A stretch of 64,000 bases of DNA from NCBI GenBank assembly GCA_002162075.1, contig CP021423.1, positions 1,302,001 through 1,366,000 of the forward strand, read 5' to 3'. The position numbers were made by a program, and so were the translations under genes. The notes beneath the pieces are model-generated. The model searched no databases and had not been told where the DNA came from. It worked only from the letters and a program-made list of their open reading frames with translations. Below are positions 27,901 through 37,403 of the stretch, one piece after another. The first letter of the stretch is position 1, and every line of letters begins with the position of its first letter. This stretch comes from Armatimonadetes bacterium Uphvl-Ar1 (GTDB taxonomy: Bacteria > Armatimonadota > Fimbriimonadia > Fimbriimonadales > Fimbriimonadaceae).

Positions 27901-30393
27901 GTGCCTGATCAGGATCCCATCATTCAAAGCGTTCCCATCGAAGAGGAACTCGCCAAAAGCTACGTGAATTACGCCATGAGCGTCATCATCTCACGTGCGC
28001 TCCCCGATGTCCGCGATGGTCTCAAGCCCGTGCAACGCCGCATCCTCTATGCGATGCGCCAGCTCAACCTCACCCAAGATTCGGGATTCGCAAAGTGCGC
28101 CAAAGTCGCCGGATCAACGAGCGGTGATTTTCACCCCCACGGCGAGCAAGTCATCTATCCCACCCTTGTCCGAATGGCCCAGCCATTCAGTATGCGATAC
28201 CCATTGATCACTGGCCAAGGAAACTTCGGATCAATTGACGGTGACCCACCCGCCGCAATGCGATACACCGAATGTCGCCTTGCCCCCATCGCCATGGAAC
28301 TCATGGAGGATTTGGAAAAAGATTCTGTCAACTGGATGCGGAACTACTCCAACACTCTGGATGAGCCCATGTATCTCACCGGGAAGTTCCCCAACCTTCT
28401 CTGCAATGGCACCCAAGGAATCGCCGTCGGTATGGCGACCTCGATGCCACCGCACAACCTCACCGAAGTCTGCAACGCCATCCTCCACCGCATCGACAAC
28501 GAAGAATGCACCTTGGATGAGATCATGGAGCACCTTCCCGCTCCGGATTTCCCAACGTACGGTTTGATCATGGGCAAAAAAGGCTCCCGCGACGCGTACG
28601 AAACTGGTCGCGGCTCCGTCGTCATGCAAGCAAAAACCATGATCGAACCCAGCGACATGGGTAAATCTAAGATCGTCATAACCGAGCTCCCGTACCAAGT
28701 CAACAAAAAGACACTGGTCGAGAACATCGCCAAGCTCGCCAAACTCAAAAAATTTGACGGGATCACCGACGTACAAGATTACTCGGACAAACGCGGAATG
28801 CGGATCGAAGTCGAACTCCGGCGCGACGTCAACCCCAACCGTGCCCTGAACTACCTTCTCAAGCACACTTCCCTCCGCCATACATTTGGCTGCACCATGC
28901 TCAGTCTCATCGACGGTGCCCCTCGTGTCAGCCCACTTCTCACAATCCTCGACGAGTACGTTGATCACCGTCGCGACATTATCATTCGCCGAACCCGGTA
29001 CGAACTGTATCGCGCCCTCGAACGAGTCCACCAGTTAGAAGGTTTCCAAATCGCCCGGCGAAACCTCGATGCAATCATCGCCGCAATCCGCGCGAGTGCC
29101 GACCAAAACGCCGCGCTCCTCGCCCTTGTCCGCAACTTTGGCATGAGCCCCGCCCAGTCGCTTGCTGTCCTGGCCATGCAGCTCCGCCGGCTCACCCAAC
29201 TCGATCAGCAACAGCTTGAAGCCGATTACAAGGCCGCTCTTCTAAAAGTGCAGGATCTCATGAACATCCTCACCGATGACGAACGACTTCGCGCAATTCT
29301 CAAAGAAGAAATAGTCGCCATGCGCGACAAATACGGCGACGAACGACGAACAAAAATCATCGCTCGTGAAGCCGGAGACTTCAGCGAGGAAGACCTCATC
29401 CCCGAAGAAGAAGCAATCGTCAGCATCTCGCGAGACGGATACATCAAGCGCATCTCCATCGATGCCTACCGACAACAAAAGCGCGGCGGAAAGGGCCTCA
29501 AATCGGTGATGAAGCAAGACGACGAACCGGCTCACCTGTTCCAAGTCAACACTCACCACTTCATCCTCTTCTTTACTGATCGAGGGAGGGTCTACAAACT
29601 GCGCACCTACGACATTCCAGAATCAAGCCGTTACAGCCGGGGAATGCCCGTCATCAACTACATCGCAATTGAAAGCGATGAACGCGTGACTGCAACCGTC
29701 AGTGTCAAAGACATCAAAGGCGAAGGCTATCTCACAATGGTCACCAAATACGGCGAAGTCAAACGAACCCCCATGGATTCGTTCGCCAACCTTCGCTCGA
29801 ACGGTCTCCGTGCATTCGACATTGAAGAAGGTGATGAACTCGGATGGGTTCTCGCATCGGGCGGGAACAACGACATCATGATCGTCACCCACAACGGAAT
29901 GTCTATCCGCTTCAATGAAAAGGACGCCACATCGCGGTCACGGGCCGCCGGTGGAGTGCGAGCGATGCGACTCAAAGGTGATGACTACATCGTAGGAGCC
30001 GACATCGCCCGCGAAGGAGCAAAGATGCTCGTCGTTGGTGAAAAAGGCTACGGAAAACGAACCGACCTTGAAGAATATCGAATTCAAACCCGAGGCGGCT
30101 CCGGAATCCTCACCATGAACTGCACCGAGAAAACCGGAAAGGTCATCTCCGCAGAAATCGTGGACGAGAAAGACAAACTCGTCGTCCTCACCATTCTCGG
30201 GCAAGGGATTCGTATCAAGGTGAAGGATATCCGTGACGTCAAACGGGTTGCCCAAGGAGTCAAGCTGATCAACTTGAAAGACGGCGATAGTGTCGTTTCA
30301 ATCGCTAGGCTCATCGCCGATCCTGATGAAGGTGAAAACCCCCAGATGGACGATGACGACGAAACCGTAGATCAACAAACCATCGAGGACTAA
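27901..30393 (+). CDS. gyrA: DNA gyrase subunit A
   Basis: An 830-residue GyrA. The N-terminal winged helix and tower contain the catalytic Tyr122 in AAMRYTECRL, the same number as in E. coli; the quinolone region reads HPHGEQVIYPTLVRM. The C-terminal beta-pinwheel has the GyrA box QKRGGKG, needed for negative supercoiling, and an acidic tail. The residue at the usual quinolone-resistance Ser83 position is Glu (HGEQV, normally HGDSAVY-like). The GTG at 27901 begins MPDQDPIIQSVPIEEEL. gyrB is not in the window. A weak GC hairpin (27848-27870) precedes it and may end the clpS transcript. Confidence 0.96.
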   Translation: MPDQDPIIQSVPIEEELAKSYVNYAMSVIISRALPDVRDGLKPVQRRILYAMRQLNLTQDSGFAKCAKVAGSTSGDFHPHGEQVIYPTLVRMAQPFSMRYPLITGQGNFGSIDGDPPAAMRYTECRLAPIAMELMEDLEKDSVNWMRNYSNTLDEPMYLTGKFPNLLCNGTQGIAVGMATSMPPHNLTEVCNAILHRIDNEECTLDEIMEHLPAPDFPTYGLIMGKKGSRDAYETGRGSVVMQAKTMIEPSDMGKSKIVITELPYQVNKKTLVENIAKLAKLKKFDGITDVQDYSDKRGMRIEVELRRDVNPNRALNYLLKHTSLRHTFGCTMLSLIDGAPRVSPLLTILDEYVDHRRDIIIRRTRYELYRALERVHQLEGFQIARRNLDAIIAAIRASADQNAALLALVRNFGMSPAQSLAVLAMQLRRLTQLDQQQLEADYKAALLKVQDLMNILTDDERLRAILKEEIVAMRDKYGDERRTKIIAREAGDFSEEDLIPEEEAIVSISRDGYIKRISIDAYRQQKRGGKGLKSVMKQDDEPAHLFQVNTHHFILFFTDRGRVYKLRTYDIPESSRYSRGMPVINYIAIESDERVTATVSVKDIKGEGYLTMVTKYGEVKRTPMDSFANLRSNGLRAFDIEEGDELGWVLASGGNNDIMIVTHNGMSIRFNEKDATSRSRAAGGVRAMRLKGDDYIVGADIAREGAKMLVVGEKGYGKRTDLEEYRIQTRGGSGILTMNCTEKTGKVISAEIVDEKDKLVVLTILGQGIRIKVKDIRDVKRVAQGVKLINLKDGDSVVSIARLIADPDEGENPQMDDDDETVDQQTIED

Positions 30394-30400
30394 AGACAAC

Positions 30401-30432
30401 GAAAGCCCCTCAATCATAATTGAGGGGCTTTC
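30401..30432 (+). terminator. Hairpin terminator after gyrA
   Basis: A perfect 14-bp inverted repeat GAAAGCCCCTCAAT / ATTGAGGGGCTTTC with a 4-nt loop, 7 nt after the gyrA stop. The stem ends in TTTC, with no longer T tract. The position between gyrA and the next gene fits a terminator. Confidence 0.8.
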
Positions 30433-30445
30433 CCATTAGAAAACC

Positions 30446-31621
30446 ATGCAACCTCCCCAGGCTCCCGGTTACACACCCATGAACGCTCCGCAAGCCCCAC
30501 GCGGGCGGTTCGACTGGGCGGTTTTTAGTGAATCCACCGACCTGATCAAAACCAATACTCTCAATTTTGTCCTTGTCGCTCTCCTCGGCTGGGTTGCGGC
30601 GTACGTCCTCCAACAAATTTTTGCGATCCCCCAACTATTCGCCTCCTTCAGCGGATCCGATACCAGAACAACCATCGGAATTGGAATGGTTTTCTCGACG
30701 CTCGGTCAGATCGTTTTCATCTCCATTTATTCGGTCATGCAGGCCGGACTCATGAAACTCGGGCAAACTGCGGCCAGTCGCCAAATTCCCGATATTTCCG
30801 AAGCCTTCAAGGTCTTCCCCAAATTCTTCAATCTATCCCTCGCCGGGCTTGCCCCATGGATGATTTACATGCCGATCAGCATCATCATTGGCCTTGTTTT
30901 CGGGGTCAGCATGATGGATACCTTCAGCCAGACCAACCCAAGTTTTGAAAACATGATGGGGCTGATCGCCGGGGCTGGAGTCGTCTACCTTGTTTCAATG
31001 ATTATTCTCCTCCTCTCGTTTCCCTTCTTTATCCTTGCAATTCCTGCATTGGTGATCAAAGAAATCAGCATCGGTGATGCCATTCGCGAATCTGTAAGTC
31101 TTGGCAAAGCTCACTACTTCAACCTTCTAATGTATTCCATCGTCTCGGGACTTGTCACCTTGGCTGCGGCTTCGTGTTGCTGCGTCCCTGTCCTCATTTC
31201 CACCCCGTGGTTGACCGTGGCCTTACTTCTTATCTACCGAGACCTCAGCATGACACCCATTACAAAGGAAGGTTTCGTCGCCGGAGGAAGTATCTACCCC
31301 CGCGAATACGGTGCACAAATGCCCGGAAATTTTGCCGCTCCGAATCCCGGAACAAGCTACGACCCAAACAATCCTCATCTGGGCTATCCCCATAACCCAT
31401 ATCAATTCAATTCAGATTCTTCATCACCAAGTCAAGAACCTGATCGTCCAAACGTGCCACCCCAAGATTCCCCTTCTGTCGAACCCGAACGTCCATCTTT
31501 CGATAGTCCCTCAGCACCTGACAGCCCGAGCACATTTGACTCCGGTTCCAGTTATAGCGATTCTGGTTCATTTGATGGTGGCGGGGGAGGAGATGGCGGT
31601 GGCGGCGGCGGCTCCGACTAA
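30446..31621 (+). CDS. Polytopic membrane protein with Pro/Ser-rich and poly-Gly tail
   Basis: A 391-residue protein: a Pro-rich cytoplasmic start (MQPPQAPGYTPMNAPQAPRG), about six membrane segments between residues 35 and 270 (for example TLNFVLVALLGWVAAYVL and IILLLSFPFFILAIPALV), then a long hydrophilic tail rich in Pro, Ser and Asp that ends in GGGGGDGGGGGGSD. The core resembles the loosely defined DUF4013/DUF975-type membrane proteins, but I cannot assign a family with confidence. The tail looks disordered. The gene stands alone between the gyrA terminator and a convergent gene. Confidence 0.6.
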   Translation: MQPPQAPGYTPMNAPQAPRGRFDWAVFSESTDLIKTNTLNFVLVALLGWVAAYVLQQIFAIPQLFASFSGSDTRTTIGIGMVFSTLGQIVFISIYSVMQAGLMKLGQTAASRQIPDISEAFKVFPKFFNLSLAGLAPWMIYMPISIIIGLVFGVSMMDTFSQTNPSFENMMGLIAGAGVVYLVSMIILLLSFPFFILAIPALVIKEISIGDAIRESVSLGKAHYFNLLMYSIVSGLVTLAAASCCCVPVLISTPWLTVALLLIYRDLSMTPITKEGFVAGGSIYPREYGAQMPGNFAAPNPGTSYDPNNPHLGYPHNPYQFNSDSSSPSQEPDRPNVPPQDSPSVEPERPSFDSPSAPDSPSTFDSGSSYSDSGSFDGGGGGDGGGGGGSD

Positions 31622-31648
31622 TCAACTTGCCTCGAAAAACTAAAATGC

Positions 31649-31672
31649 GGGCCAAGCATCTAGGCTTGACCC
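31649..31672 (-). terminator. Hairpin between convergent genes
   Basis: GGGCCAAGC and GCTTGACCC pair with one mismatch around a 6-nt loop. On the minus strand it is followed by a T-rich stretch (the plus strand has AAAACTAAAA just left), so it best serves the minus-strand gene starting at 32820. Confidence 0.5.
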
Positions 31673-31695
31673 ACACTTCCTAACTCACCCGACAA

Positions 31696-32820
31696 TCAGT
31701 CTTCCACACGGAACGCAACGATTTCATATCCTCTGCGTCCCTCTTCCAGACCGTAGTAATGCCGACTCGTTCGTGTCCGGCCCCAAGGATCGCTAAAGGA
31801 ATGTTCGGCGACCACGGTTGCCCGACCCCGATCCCGGCGAACTTCTCGAATCCGGTAATCGCGAGTCCGCGTACCTTCAATCAAGTCTTTCATCAAGTCA
31901 TAGAAATCGTCGCCATCCACATGGTACGACGAATACCGATTCAACTCAATCCAAACTGATCCTCGCGTCGGAATCAACCGATCCAAGTACCGGACTTGAC
32001 CCCGGCGGAAGGCATCATAGATGTCATCAACCGTTTCATCAAGGTAACTCCGATCGTCCCGGTCATTCCAACTCCAGCCCCAATCGTCGTTGTCATTGCG
32101 ATGCTGCCATCGGTATGTTGAACCCGACCGCCACTCAAAGCTGAAATTATCGAACCGCACCCGCACCGTTGTGATGTAGCCCGGCAAGTGGTGATAGTTG
32201 TACCAAGGGGAAGGCACACAATTGTTCGAGTAATTGAACTGATAATGCGGATACCAGTAAGAATCATCCCGCCACTGCTGGTTGTAATGGTAATAGCCGT
32301 TGCGGTATCCAGGAATCTGGCGCGTAACTCGGTCTTCTCCATAAGCTTCACGAGTGGAGCGATTATCGCTTCTAACAACTGGCGGTGCTGGCAAGTTCTG
32401 CGCTTCGCGAGTCCGAGAAATCTGATTATTCGAACTTCCGTACCCAACTTCACCACTCCGCGACGGAGCGCCTTCTTGACGTCCGTTGACTGGCGGTGCC
32501 GAATTCCCTTTGCCTAATCCCGAGCCTTGACTTCCACCATTCCCTCGGTCACGTCCTCCGGATGTAGATCCAGAATTCGATCCGCCATTGTTGCGACTCG
32601 GTGGAGAGGTTTGTCCACCGCCCGAACCACCACTCGATCCTCCGCCACCGCGCACTGGTGGAGGTGGGGCTCCGCCCCCACTATTGCCTCCGCCAGAGCC
32701 GCCTCCGGATCCACCACCAGATCCACCGCCACTTCCCTTACCAAGACCGGTTTGGGCAATCGAAGGCACCGATACGGCCATCAGCGCCACAACCATCAGG
32801 GGGACAATTTTCTTCATCAT
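31696..32820 (-). CDS. Secreted Gly/Ser-repeat protein with Tyr/Trp/Arg-rich C-terminal domain
   Basis: A 374-residue exported protein. After a signal peptide (to about residue 22, VPSIAQ) comes a low-complexity region with tandem GSGG units and PPPP, then Arg/Asn/Gln-rich sequence, and a C-terminal domain from about residue 180 dense in Tyr, Trp and Asp (for example SSYHVDGDDFYDLMKDLIEG) ending in an NTF2-like strand order (RRDRGRATVVAEHSF then RTRTSRHYYGLEEG). The tail could be a small alpha-beta fold, but no family is recognised. Length variation in the repeat region is expected. An unstructured surface or matrix role is speculation. Confidence 0.6.
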   Translation of the reverse strand: MMKKIVPLMVVALMAVSVPSIAQTGLGKGSGGGSGGGSGGGSGGGNSGGGAPPPPVRGGGGSSGGSGGGQTSPPSRNNGGSNSGSTSGGRDRGNGGSQGSGLGKGNSAPPVNGRQEGAPSRSGEVGYGSSNNQISRTREAQNLPAPPVVRSDNRSTREAYGEDRVTRQIPGYRNGYYHYNQQWRDDSYWYPHYQFNYSNNCVPSPWYNYHHLPGYITTVRVRFDNFSFEWRSGSTYRWQHRNDNDDWGWSWNDRDDRSYLDETVDDIYDAFRRGQVRYLDRLIPTRGSVWIELNRYSSYHVDGDDFYDLMKDLIEGTRTRDYRIREVRRDRGRATVVAEHSFSDPWGRTRTSRHYYGLEEGRRGYEIVAFRVED

Positions 32821-32895
32821 TGGTTCCTCGTATTGTATATCTAAAGACGCGTCACACCAAACCGCGTTTCAACCAGTTTCAGGCGAAAAACGTGC

Positions 32896-33330
32896 TCACA
32901 GCCGCAATAGCCGTACGTATTCACCCTTCCGCATATACCGACGCACAACCTTAACCGCTTGGGCATTTTCTCGTGTCTCATCAGCAAATCCCACCGACTC
33001 CAAAAACACCGCCACCCGCTTCGATCCTGCCACCTTCTCCGACAATCCCAAAAGTCGCTCTACTTCAGCTCCATCTTTCCGAAAAGCCGCCGAAAAAATC
33101 CCCATTTGCAACCAGCCATCGGCCAATCGCCCATCTTCAATAATCCAGTCTGGAACCATTACCGCATCAAAATCCCCAAGGACAAACGCACATCTTGCCG
33201 CCCACAACCCGTTATTCGGATGGCGGTCCTCCTCAACTAATGACTCAAAAATTTCCCGCGCTTCCCCAAACTTTCCTTCTCCAAAAAGCTCCATACCCAA
33301 CTCATATCTCCCCTTGATCGAACTCTCCAT
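32896..33330 (-). CDS. Small TPR-like helical protein
   Basis: A 144-residue helical protein. GRYELGMELFGEGKFGEAREIFESLVEED and GLWAARCAFVLGDFDAVM show TPR-type spacing; the C-terminal half is helical and basic (VVRRYMRKGEYVRLLRL). No signal peptide is present. It is divergent from the EVE gene (42 bp apart) and lies 75 bp upstream of the Gly-repeat gene on the same strand. Function is unknown. Confidence 0.55.
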   Translation of the reverse strand: MESSIKGRYELGMELFGEGKFGEAREIFESLVEEDRHPNNGLWAARCAFVLGDFDAVMVPDWIIEDGRLADGWLQMGIFSAAFRKDGAEVERLLGLSEKVAGSKRVAVFLESVGFADETRENAQAVKVVRRYMRKGEYVRLLRL

Positions 33331-33372
33331 TTCCCAAATCCTACACCATCAAGTCAGGTAAACCCCCAACCG

Positions 33373-33840
33373 ATGCGCTACTGGCTGATGAAATCTGAGC
33401 CCGACACCTACGGAATTGATGAACTCATCGCAAAAGGCGGCCCCGACATCTGGGAAGGATGCCGAAACTACACTGTCCGCAACCACTTCCGCGACGAGTT
33501 TAAGCCCGGCGATCTCGCCTTCTTCTATCATTCTAACGCCACCCCATCCGGCATCGCTGGCACCATGCGGATCACCAAATCTGGTTACCCCGACCCCACC
33601 CAGTTCGATCCAAATTCCAAATACTACGATCCAAAAGCCCCCGCCGACAATCCCCGTTGGCTTGCGCCCGACGTCGAATTCGTTGAAAAATTTGCCGAAG
33701 TGATCTCCCTCCAACAACTGCGCGAAACTCCCGGTCTAGCAGACATGCACGTCCTTCGCAAAGGCCAAAGACTTTCTGTCATGCCCATAACCGAATCTGA
33801 ATGGAACATCATCATGAAACTCGCTTCAAAGAACCAATAA
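33373..33840 (+). CDS. EVE-domain protein
   Basis: A 155-residue protein consisting of one EVE domain (PUA-like fold, as in human THYN1). It shows the full set of family motifs: MRYWLMKSEPDTYGIDEL, WEGCRNYTVRNHFRDEFKPGDLAFFYHSN, GIAGTMRITKSGYPDPTQFD and WLAPDVEFVEKF. EVE domains bind modified cytosine bases in DNA or RNA and are often found with restriction or defence genes, but as a stand-alone protein its role is unclear. glgA starts 14 bp after its stop. Confidence 0.9.
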   Translation: MRYWLMKSEPDTYGIDELIAKGGPDIWEGCRNYTVRNHFRDEFKPGDLAFFYHSNATPSGIAGTMRITKSGYPDPTQFDPNSKYYDPKAPADNPRWLAPDVEFVEKFAEVISLQQLRETPGLADMHVLRKGQRLSVMPITESEWNIIMKLASKNQ

Positions 33841-33854
33841 TCCCATCAGGCCGC

Positions 33855-35357
33855 ATGAAAATCCTCTTTATCACCGCCGAACTCGCCCCATTCGCCAAAG
33901 TGGGTGGACTTGCCGACGTCGCCGGCTCTCTCCCCAAAGCTCTCCAAGATCAAGGCCACGAAGTCATCATTTTCATGCCGGGCTATGGACTCCTCCTCGA
34001 TTCCCCCCTCGCGATAACATCTCCCCGTATCGAGCCGTTTTACGTACGCGTTAACCACTATCGATTTGTCCCAGGGACGCTCTATGAATCGAAATTCGAA
34101 GACCTCACAATCTGGTCGGTAACTGGTGACGTCAACTTCCGCCGGGCCGAAACAAGCCCCGATGTCTATTCTTTCCACCGCGACGACTACCTCTATTTTG
34201 CTCAAGCTGCGCTCGAAGCCTGTGAAGAAACCGGATGGATGCCCGATGTCATCCACTGCCACGACTGGCATACTGGCTTCCTCCCCCCCATCCTTCGCAC
34301 CTTGCGCGGCGAGAAATGGGAGAACATCCCGAGCGTTTTTACAATCCACAACCTCGCCTACCAAGGCGAATTCGGCTTCGACACCCTCGACGCCGTCGGT
34401 CTCCCCCACGACCTGTATCATCCCGAACGAGTCGAAGCATATGGCAGTGTGAACTTCCTCAAAGCCGGTACCGCATTCGCCGATCAAGTCAACACTGTCA
34501 GCCCCAACTACGCCCACGAAATCCAAACCCCAGAATTCGGCTGTCGACTCGATGGGCACATGCGCCACCTCCATGCTCATGGACGGCTCCACGGAATTCT
34601 GAACGGAATTGACCCAATTGTCTGGAACCCCCAAACTGACCCCGCAATTCCCGGCCATTACTCGGCAACTGACCTGAATGGAAAGTTGATCAATCGCGAA
34701 GCCGTGGTTGCCCGCGCTGAACTCACTCCCGCCGAGAATCGCCCCATTTTTGGAATGGTCACCCGCCTCAGCAATCAAAAAGGATTCGACCTCCTCCTTG
34801 CCGCCGCCGATCGGCTCTTCGCTTCCGGTGCCTCTCTCATTGTCCAAGGTCTCGGTGACCCTTGGTCAGCCGGGGAACTCCGACGACTGGAAGCCGAAAA
34901 TCCTGGCCGAATGAAGTTCTTTGAAATGTATGACGCGGACCTCGCCCAGCTCGTCTATGCCGGGTGCGACGCGTTCCTGATGCCGAGTGCCTTTGAACCC
35001 TGCGGCCTCGGTCAGATGTTTGCAATGCGCTACGGAACTGTGCCCGTTGTCCGCCACACCGGCGGTCTTGCGGATACCGTTTTTGAAGACCACAACGGAT
35101 TTGTCTTCCTCGATCAAACCGGCGATGACTTCGCCTCCGCAATCGAACGGGCCGTCGCAATCTATCAAAAACCCGAAGTCTGGCAAACCCTTCAACTCGC
35201 CGGAATGACGACCGATTTCGGATGGGAAAAATCCGCCTTGGAATACACCAAGCTCTACCAATTGGCAATTTCCGATCGAAAACACACCCTCGCCCAAGTC
35301 AAATCAATTGTTAGATGTGGGTGGGCGGCATCTATGAATCCAGGCTTAAGTTGCTAA
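33855..35357 (+). CDS. glgA: Glycogen synthase GlgA
   Basis: A 500-residue GT5 glycogen/starch synthase that adds glucose from ADP-glucose to alpha-1,4-glucan. It starts MKILFITAELAPFAKVGGLADVAGSL, where KVGGLADV is the nucleotide-sugar loop, and carries HCHDWHTGFLP, VFTIHNLAYQGEF, GILNGIDPIVWNP and the C-terminal catalytic PSAFEPCGLGQM. The ATG at 33855 gives the conserved N-terminus; the open frame upstream (33801) lies within the EVE gene. The last 15 or so residues look like non-conserved extension, next to a palindromic repeat array. No other glg gene is nearby. Confidence 0.93.
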   Translation: MKILFITAELAPFAKVGGLADVAGSLPKALQDQGHEVIIFMPGYGLLLDSPLAITSPRIEPFYVRVNHYRFVPGTLYESKFEDLTIWSVTGDVNFRRAETSPDVYSFHRDDYLYFAQAALEACEETGWMPDVIHCHDWHTGFLPPILRTLRGEKWENIPSVFTIHNLAYQGEFGFDTLDAVGLPHDLYHPERVEAYGSVNFLKAGTAFADQVNTVSPNYAHEIQTPEFGCRLDGHMRHLHAHGRLHGILNGIDPIVWNPQTDPAIPGHYSATDLNGKLINREAVVARAELTPAENRPIFGMVTRLSNQKGFDLLLAAADRLFASGASLIVQGLGDPWSAGELRRLEAENPGRMKFFEMYDADLAQLVYAGCDAFLMPSAFEPCGLGQMFAMRYGTVPVVRHTGGLADTVFEDHNGFVFLDQTGDDFASAIERAVAIYQKPEVWQTLQLAGMTTDFGWEKSALEYTKLYQLAISDRKHTLAQVKSIVRCGWAASMNPGLSC

Positions 35358-35362
35358 GTTCA

Positions 35363-35402
35363 TTTTTGCGTTTCGTCATTCCGGGCGTGACCCGGAATCT
35401 AA
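35363..35402 (+). repeat. 40-bp palindromic repeat, unit 1
   Basis: Identical to the unit at 35434-35473 (71-bp period). Each contains an inverted repeat ATTCCGGG-CGTGA-CCCGGAAT. It follows the glgA stop and precedes the convergent aspS. Confidence 0.85.
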
Positions 35403-35433
35403 TCCCGAAATTAGCAATCCAAAACCCAAATTC

Positions 35434-35473
35434 TTTTTGCGTTTCGTCATTCCGGGCGTGACCCGGAATCTAA
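35434..35473 (+). repeat. 40-bp palindromic repeat, unit 2
   Basis: Second identical copy of the unit at 35363-35402. The hairpin core ATTCCGGG-CGTGA-CCCGGAAT resembles widespread bacterial palindromic elements of the GTCATTCCGGG type. It lies 27 bp from the 3' end of aspS and may also act as a terminator for both flanking genes. Confidence 0.85.
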
Positions 35474-35500
35474 GCGCGGCAAAAGCAAACCGCAATCCTA

Positions 35501-37318
35501 TTACTTCTTCGGCTTTAGCATCAAGCCCATTTCCGTCCACTGAGCCTCATCAACCGCCGAAGGAGCATCCATCAGAGGATCGTAACCATTACCCATCTTA
35601 GGGAACGCAATCACTTCGCGAATATTCTCCTCACCCAAGAGCAACATCACGAGCCGGTCAATCCCGGTCGCAATTCCGCCATGCGGCGGCGCGCCAAGCT
35701 GGAACGCCTCCAAAATGTGCCCAAACCGATCCTGCTGAGCCTCCTTTGAGACTCCGATCAAATCAAAAATCTGCGCCTGCAGTTCTGGCGAGTGAATCCG
35801 AATGGAACCACTTCCCCATTCATAGCCATTGCACACGATGTCATAACAATCCGCCCGAACCCGCCCCGGATCGGTACTCATGTGACCAATATCTTCGGCT
35901 TTCGGACTCGTGAACGGGTGGTGACTCGGATCCCACCGCTGCTCGTCCTCGTTCCATTCCACCAAGGGAAAATCCACCACAAACCCGAATGCCAATTTTT
36001 TCGGGTCTCGCAACCCTGTCTCAGTACCAATCCGCAACCGCAAGCGCGAAAGTGCTTCACAAGAAACTGACCAACTATCCGCAACAAACAACAGCAAATC
36101 GCCCACTTCCGCTCCCGAAAGCTCAATCAAAGCATCGACTTCCGACGCGTTCAAGAACTTCGAAATACCGCCCTTAATCCGCTTGCCCGATTCCAGCAAA
36201 CGAGTGCCTTCGGCATCCATCGCCGGGTCAACCAACGCAAAATTGGCCAACCCCTTCGCTCCATTCTGCTTGACCAAATCTTCCAATTCCGTAATCTGCT
36301 TCCGCGAAAGCTCCGCTCCGCCCGGATACCGAATTCCCCGAACGAAACCTCCGCCCGCAACTGTCGAAGCGAAAACCCCAAACTCAGACTCAGCCACTAC
36401 CGAACCTGCATCAAAAATCTCAAGGCCAAATCGCAAATCCGGCTTATCATTCCCATAAAGCCGCATCGACTCCGCATGAGTTAAATAAGGAAAATCTCCA
36501 ATTGGCTCAAACCCAAGGTCAAATTCAGAAATCAATTCGTTAACGACTGACTTCGTCATCCCTTCAATCAATCCCAAAATATCCTCTTGCCGAACAAAGC
36601 TCATTTCAAGGTCTAGCTGGGTGAATTCAGGCTGACGGTCGGCCCTTTGCGATTCGTCGCGAAAGCACTTCGCAATCTGGTAATACCGTTCCACCCCGCC
36701 CACCATCAGGAGTTGCTTGTACTGTTGCGGCGACTGCGGCAAAGCATAAAACTCACCTGGCTCCAACCGGTAAGGCACCAGATAATCCCGCGCCCCTTCT
36801 GGCGTAGACTTGGTGATGATCGGCGTTTCCACCTCCGTAAATCCTTGGTCATCCAAATAGTTACGAATCTTCTTCACACTCGCCGCCCGCAGCTTAAGTT
36901 TCTTCTGCATGACCGGTCGCCGAAGGTCAAGGTAGCGATGCTTCACCCTAAGCTCCTCGTTCACCTTTTCCATCTGCTTCTCATCGCTCACCGGGAAAGG
37001 CAAAGTTGCCGATTGATTCAAAATTTCAAAACTCGAAACTGCAATTTCCACGTCCCCCGTCGGCTGGCTCGCATTCCGGTTCTTTTCATCACGCATCCGT
37101 ACCGTCCCCGTTACGCTCAAAACCGTCTCACTTCGAATCTCAGCCTTCGTGTTCTCCGGAAAGATCACCTGCGCAAGCCCCGTTCTGTCCCGGACGTCAA
37201 CAAACAAAAGCCCCCCCAAATCACGAACCTTGTGCGCCCAGCCATTAATCGTCACTGTCTGCCCGACATGATCGGCTCGCAATTCACCACAAAAAATCGT
37301 TCGCTGAGAGAAGCTCAT
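35501..37318 (-). CDS. aspS: Aspartyl-tRNA synthetase AspS
   Basis: A 605-residue bacterial-type AspRS with the N-terminal OB anticodon-binding domain (TINGWAHKVRDLGGLLFVDVRDR), class II motif 1 onward (FTEVETPIITKSTPEGARDYLVPYR), motif 2 (IAKCFRDESQRADRQPEFTQLD), the bacterial GAD insertion domain (about residues 285-415), and motif 3 (GIATGIDRLVMLLLG). It charges tRNA-Asp, possibly also tRNA-Asn if the organism lacks AsnRS; the window cannot show which. It is a single gene, convergent with glgA. Confidence 0.96.
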   Translation of the reverse strand: MSFSQRTIFCGELRADHVGQTVTINGWAHKVRDLGGLLFVDVRDRTGLAQVIFPENTKAEIRSETVLSVTGTVRMRDEKNRNASQPTGDVEIAVSSFEILNQSATLPFPVSDEKQMEKVNEELRVKHRYLDLRRPVMQKKLKLRAASVKKIRNYLDDQGFTEVETPIITKSTPEGARDYLVPYRLEPGEFYALPQSPQQYKQLLMVGGVERYYQIAKCFRDESQRADRQPEFTQLDLEMSFVRQEDILGLIEGMTKSVVNELISEFDLGFEPIGDFPYLTHAESMRLYGNDKPDLRFGLEIFDAGSVVAESEFGVFASTVAGGGFVRGIRYPGGAELSRKQITELEDLVKQNGAKGLANFALVDPAMDAEGTRLLESGKRIKGGISKFLNASEVDALIELSGAEVGDLLLFVADSWSVSCEALSRLRLRIGTETGLRDPKKLAFGFVVDFPLVEWNEDEQRWDPSHHPFTSPKAEDIGHMSTDPGRVRADCYDIVCNGYEWGSGSIRIHSPELQAQIFDLIGVSKEAQQDRFGHILEAFQLGAPPHGGIATGIDRLVMLLLGEENIREVIAFPKMGNGYDPLMDAPSAVDEAQWTEMGLMLKPKK

Positions 37319-37387
37319 TTGAACCCAGTAGAGTACCTTCGATGAGATTGGGTCTCAGATACAAATCAAGCGGTCAAACGCCCCAAA

Positions 37388-37402
37388 CAGATAAACTATC
37401 TG
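37388..37402 (+). promoter_or_regulatory. Perfect palindrome abutting a start codon
   Basis: CAGATA-AAC-TATCTG ends one base before the ATG at 37404. It occupies the place of a Shine-Dalgarno, which is absent, and may be an operator or a translation-blocking hairpin. Confidence 0.45.
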
Positions 37403-37403
37403 T

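Noticed and set aside
35337-35475. CRISPR array, considered because of two identical repeats
   Set aside because: Only two units, 40 bp each, with an internal palindrome and no cas genes in the window.
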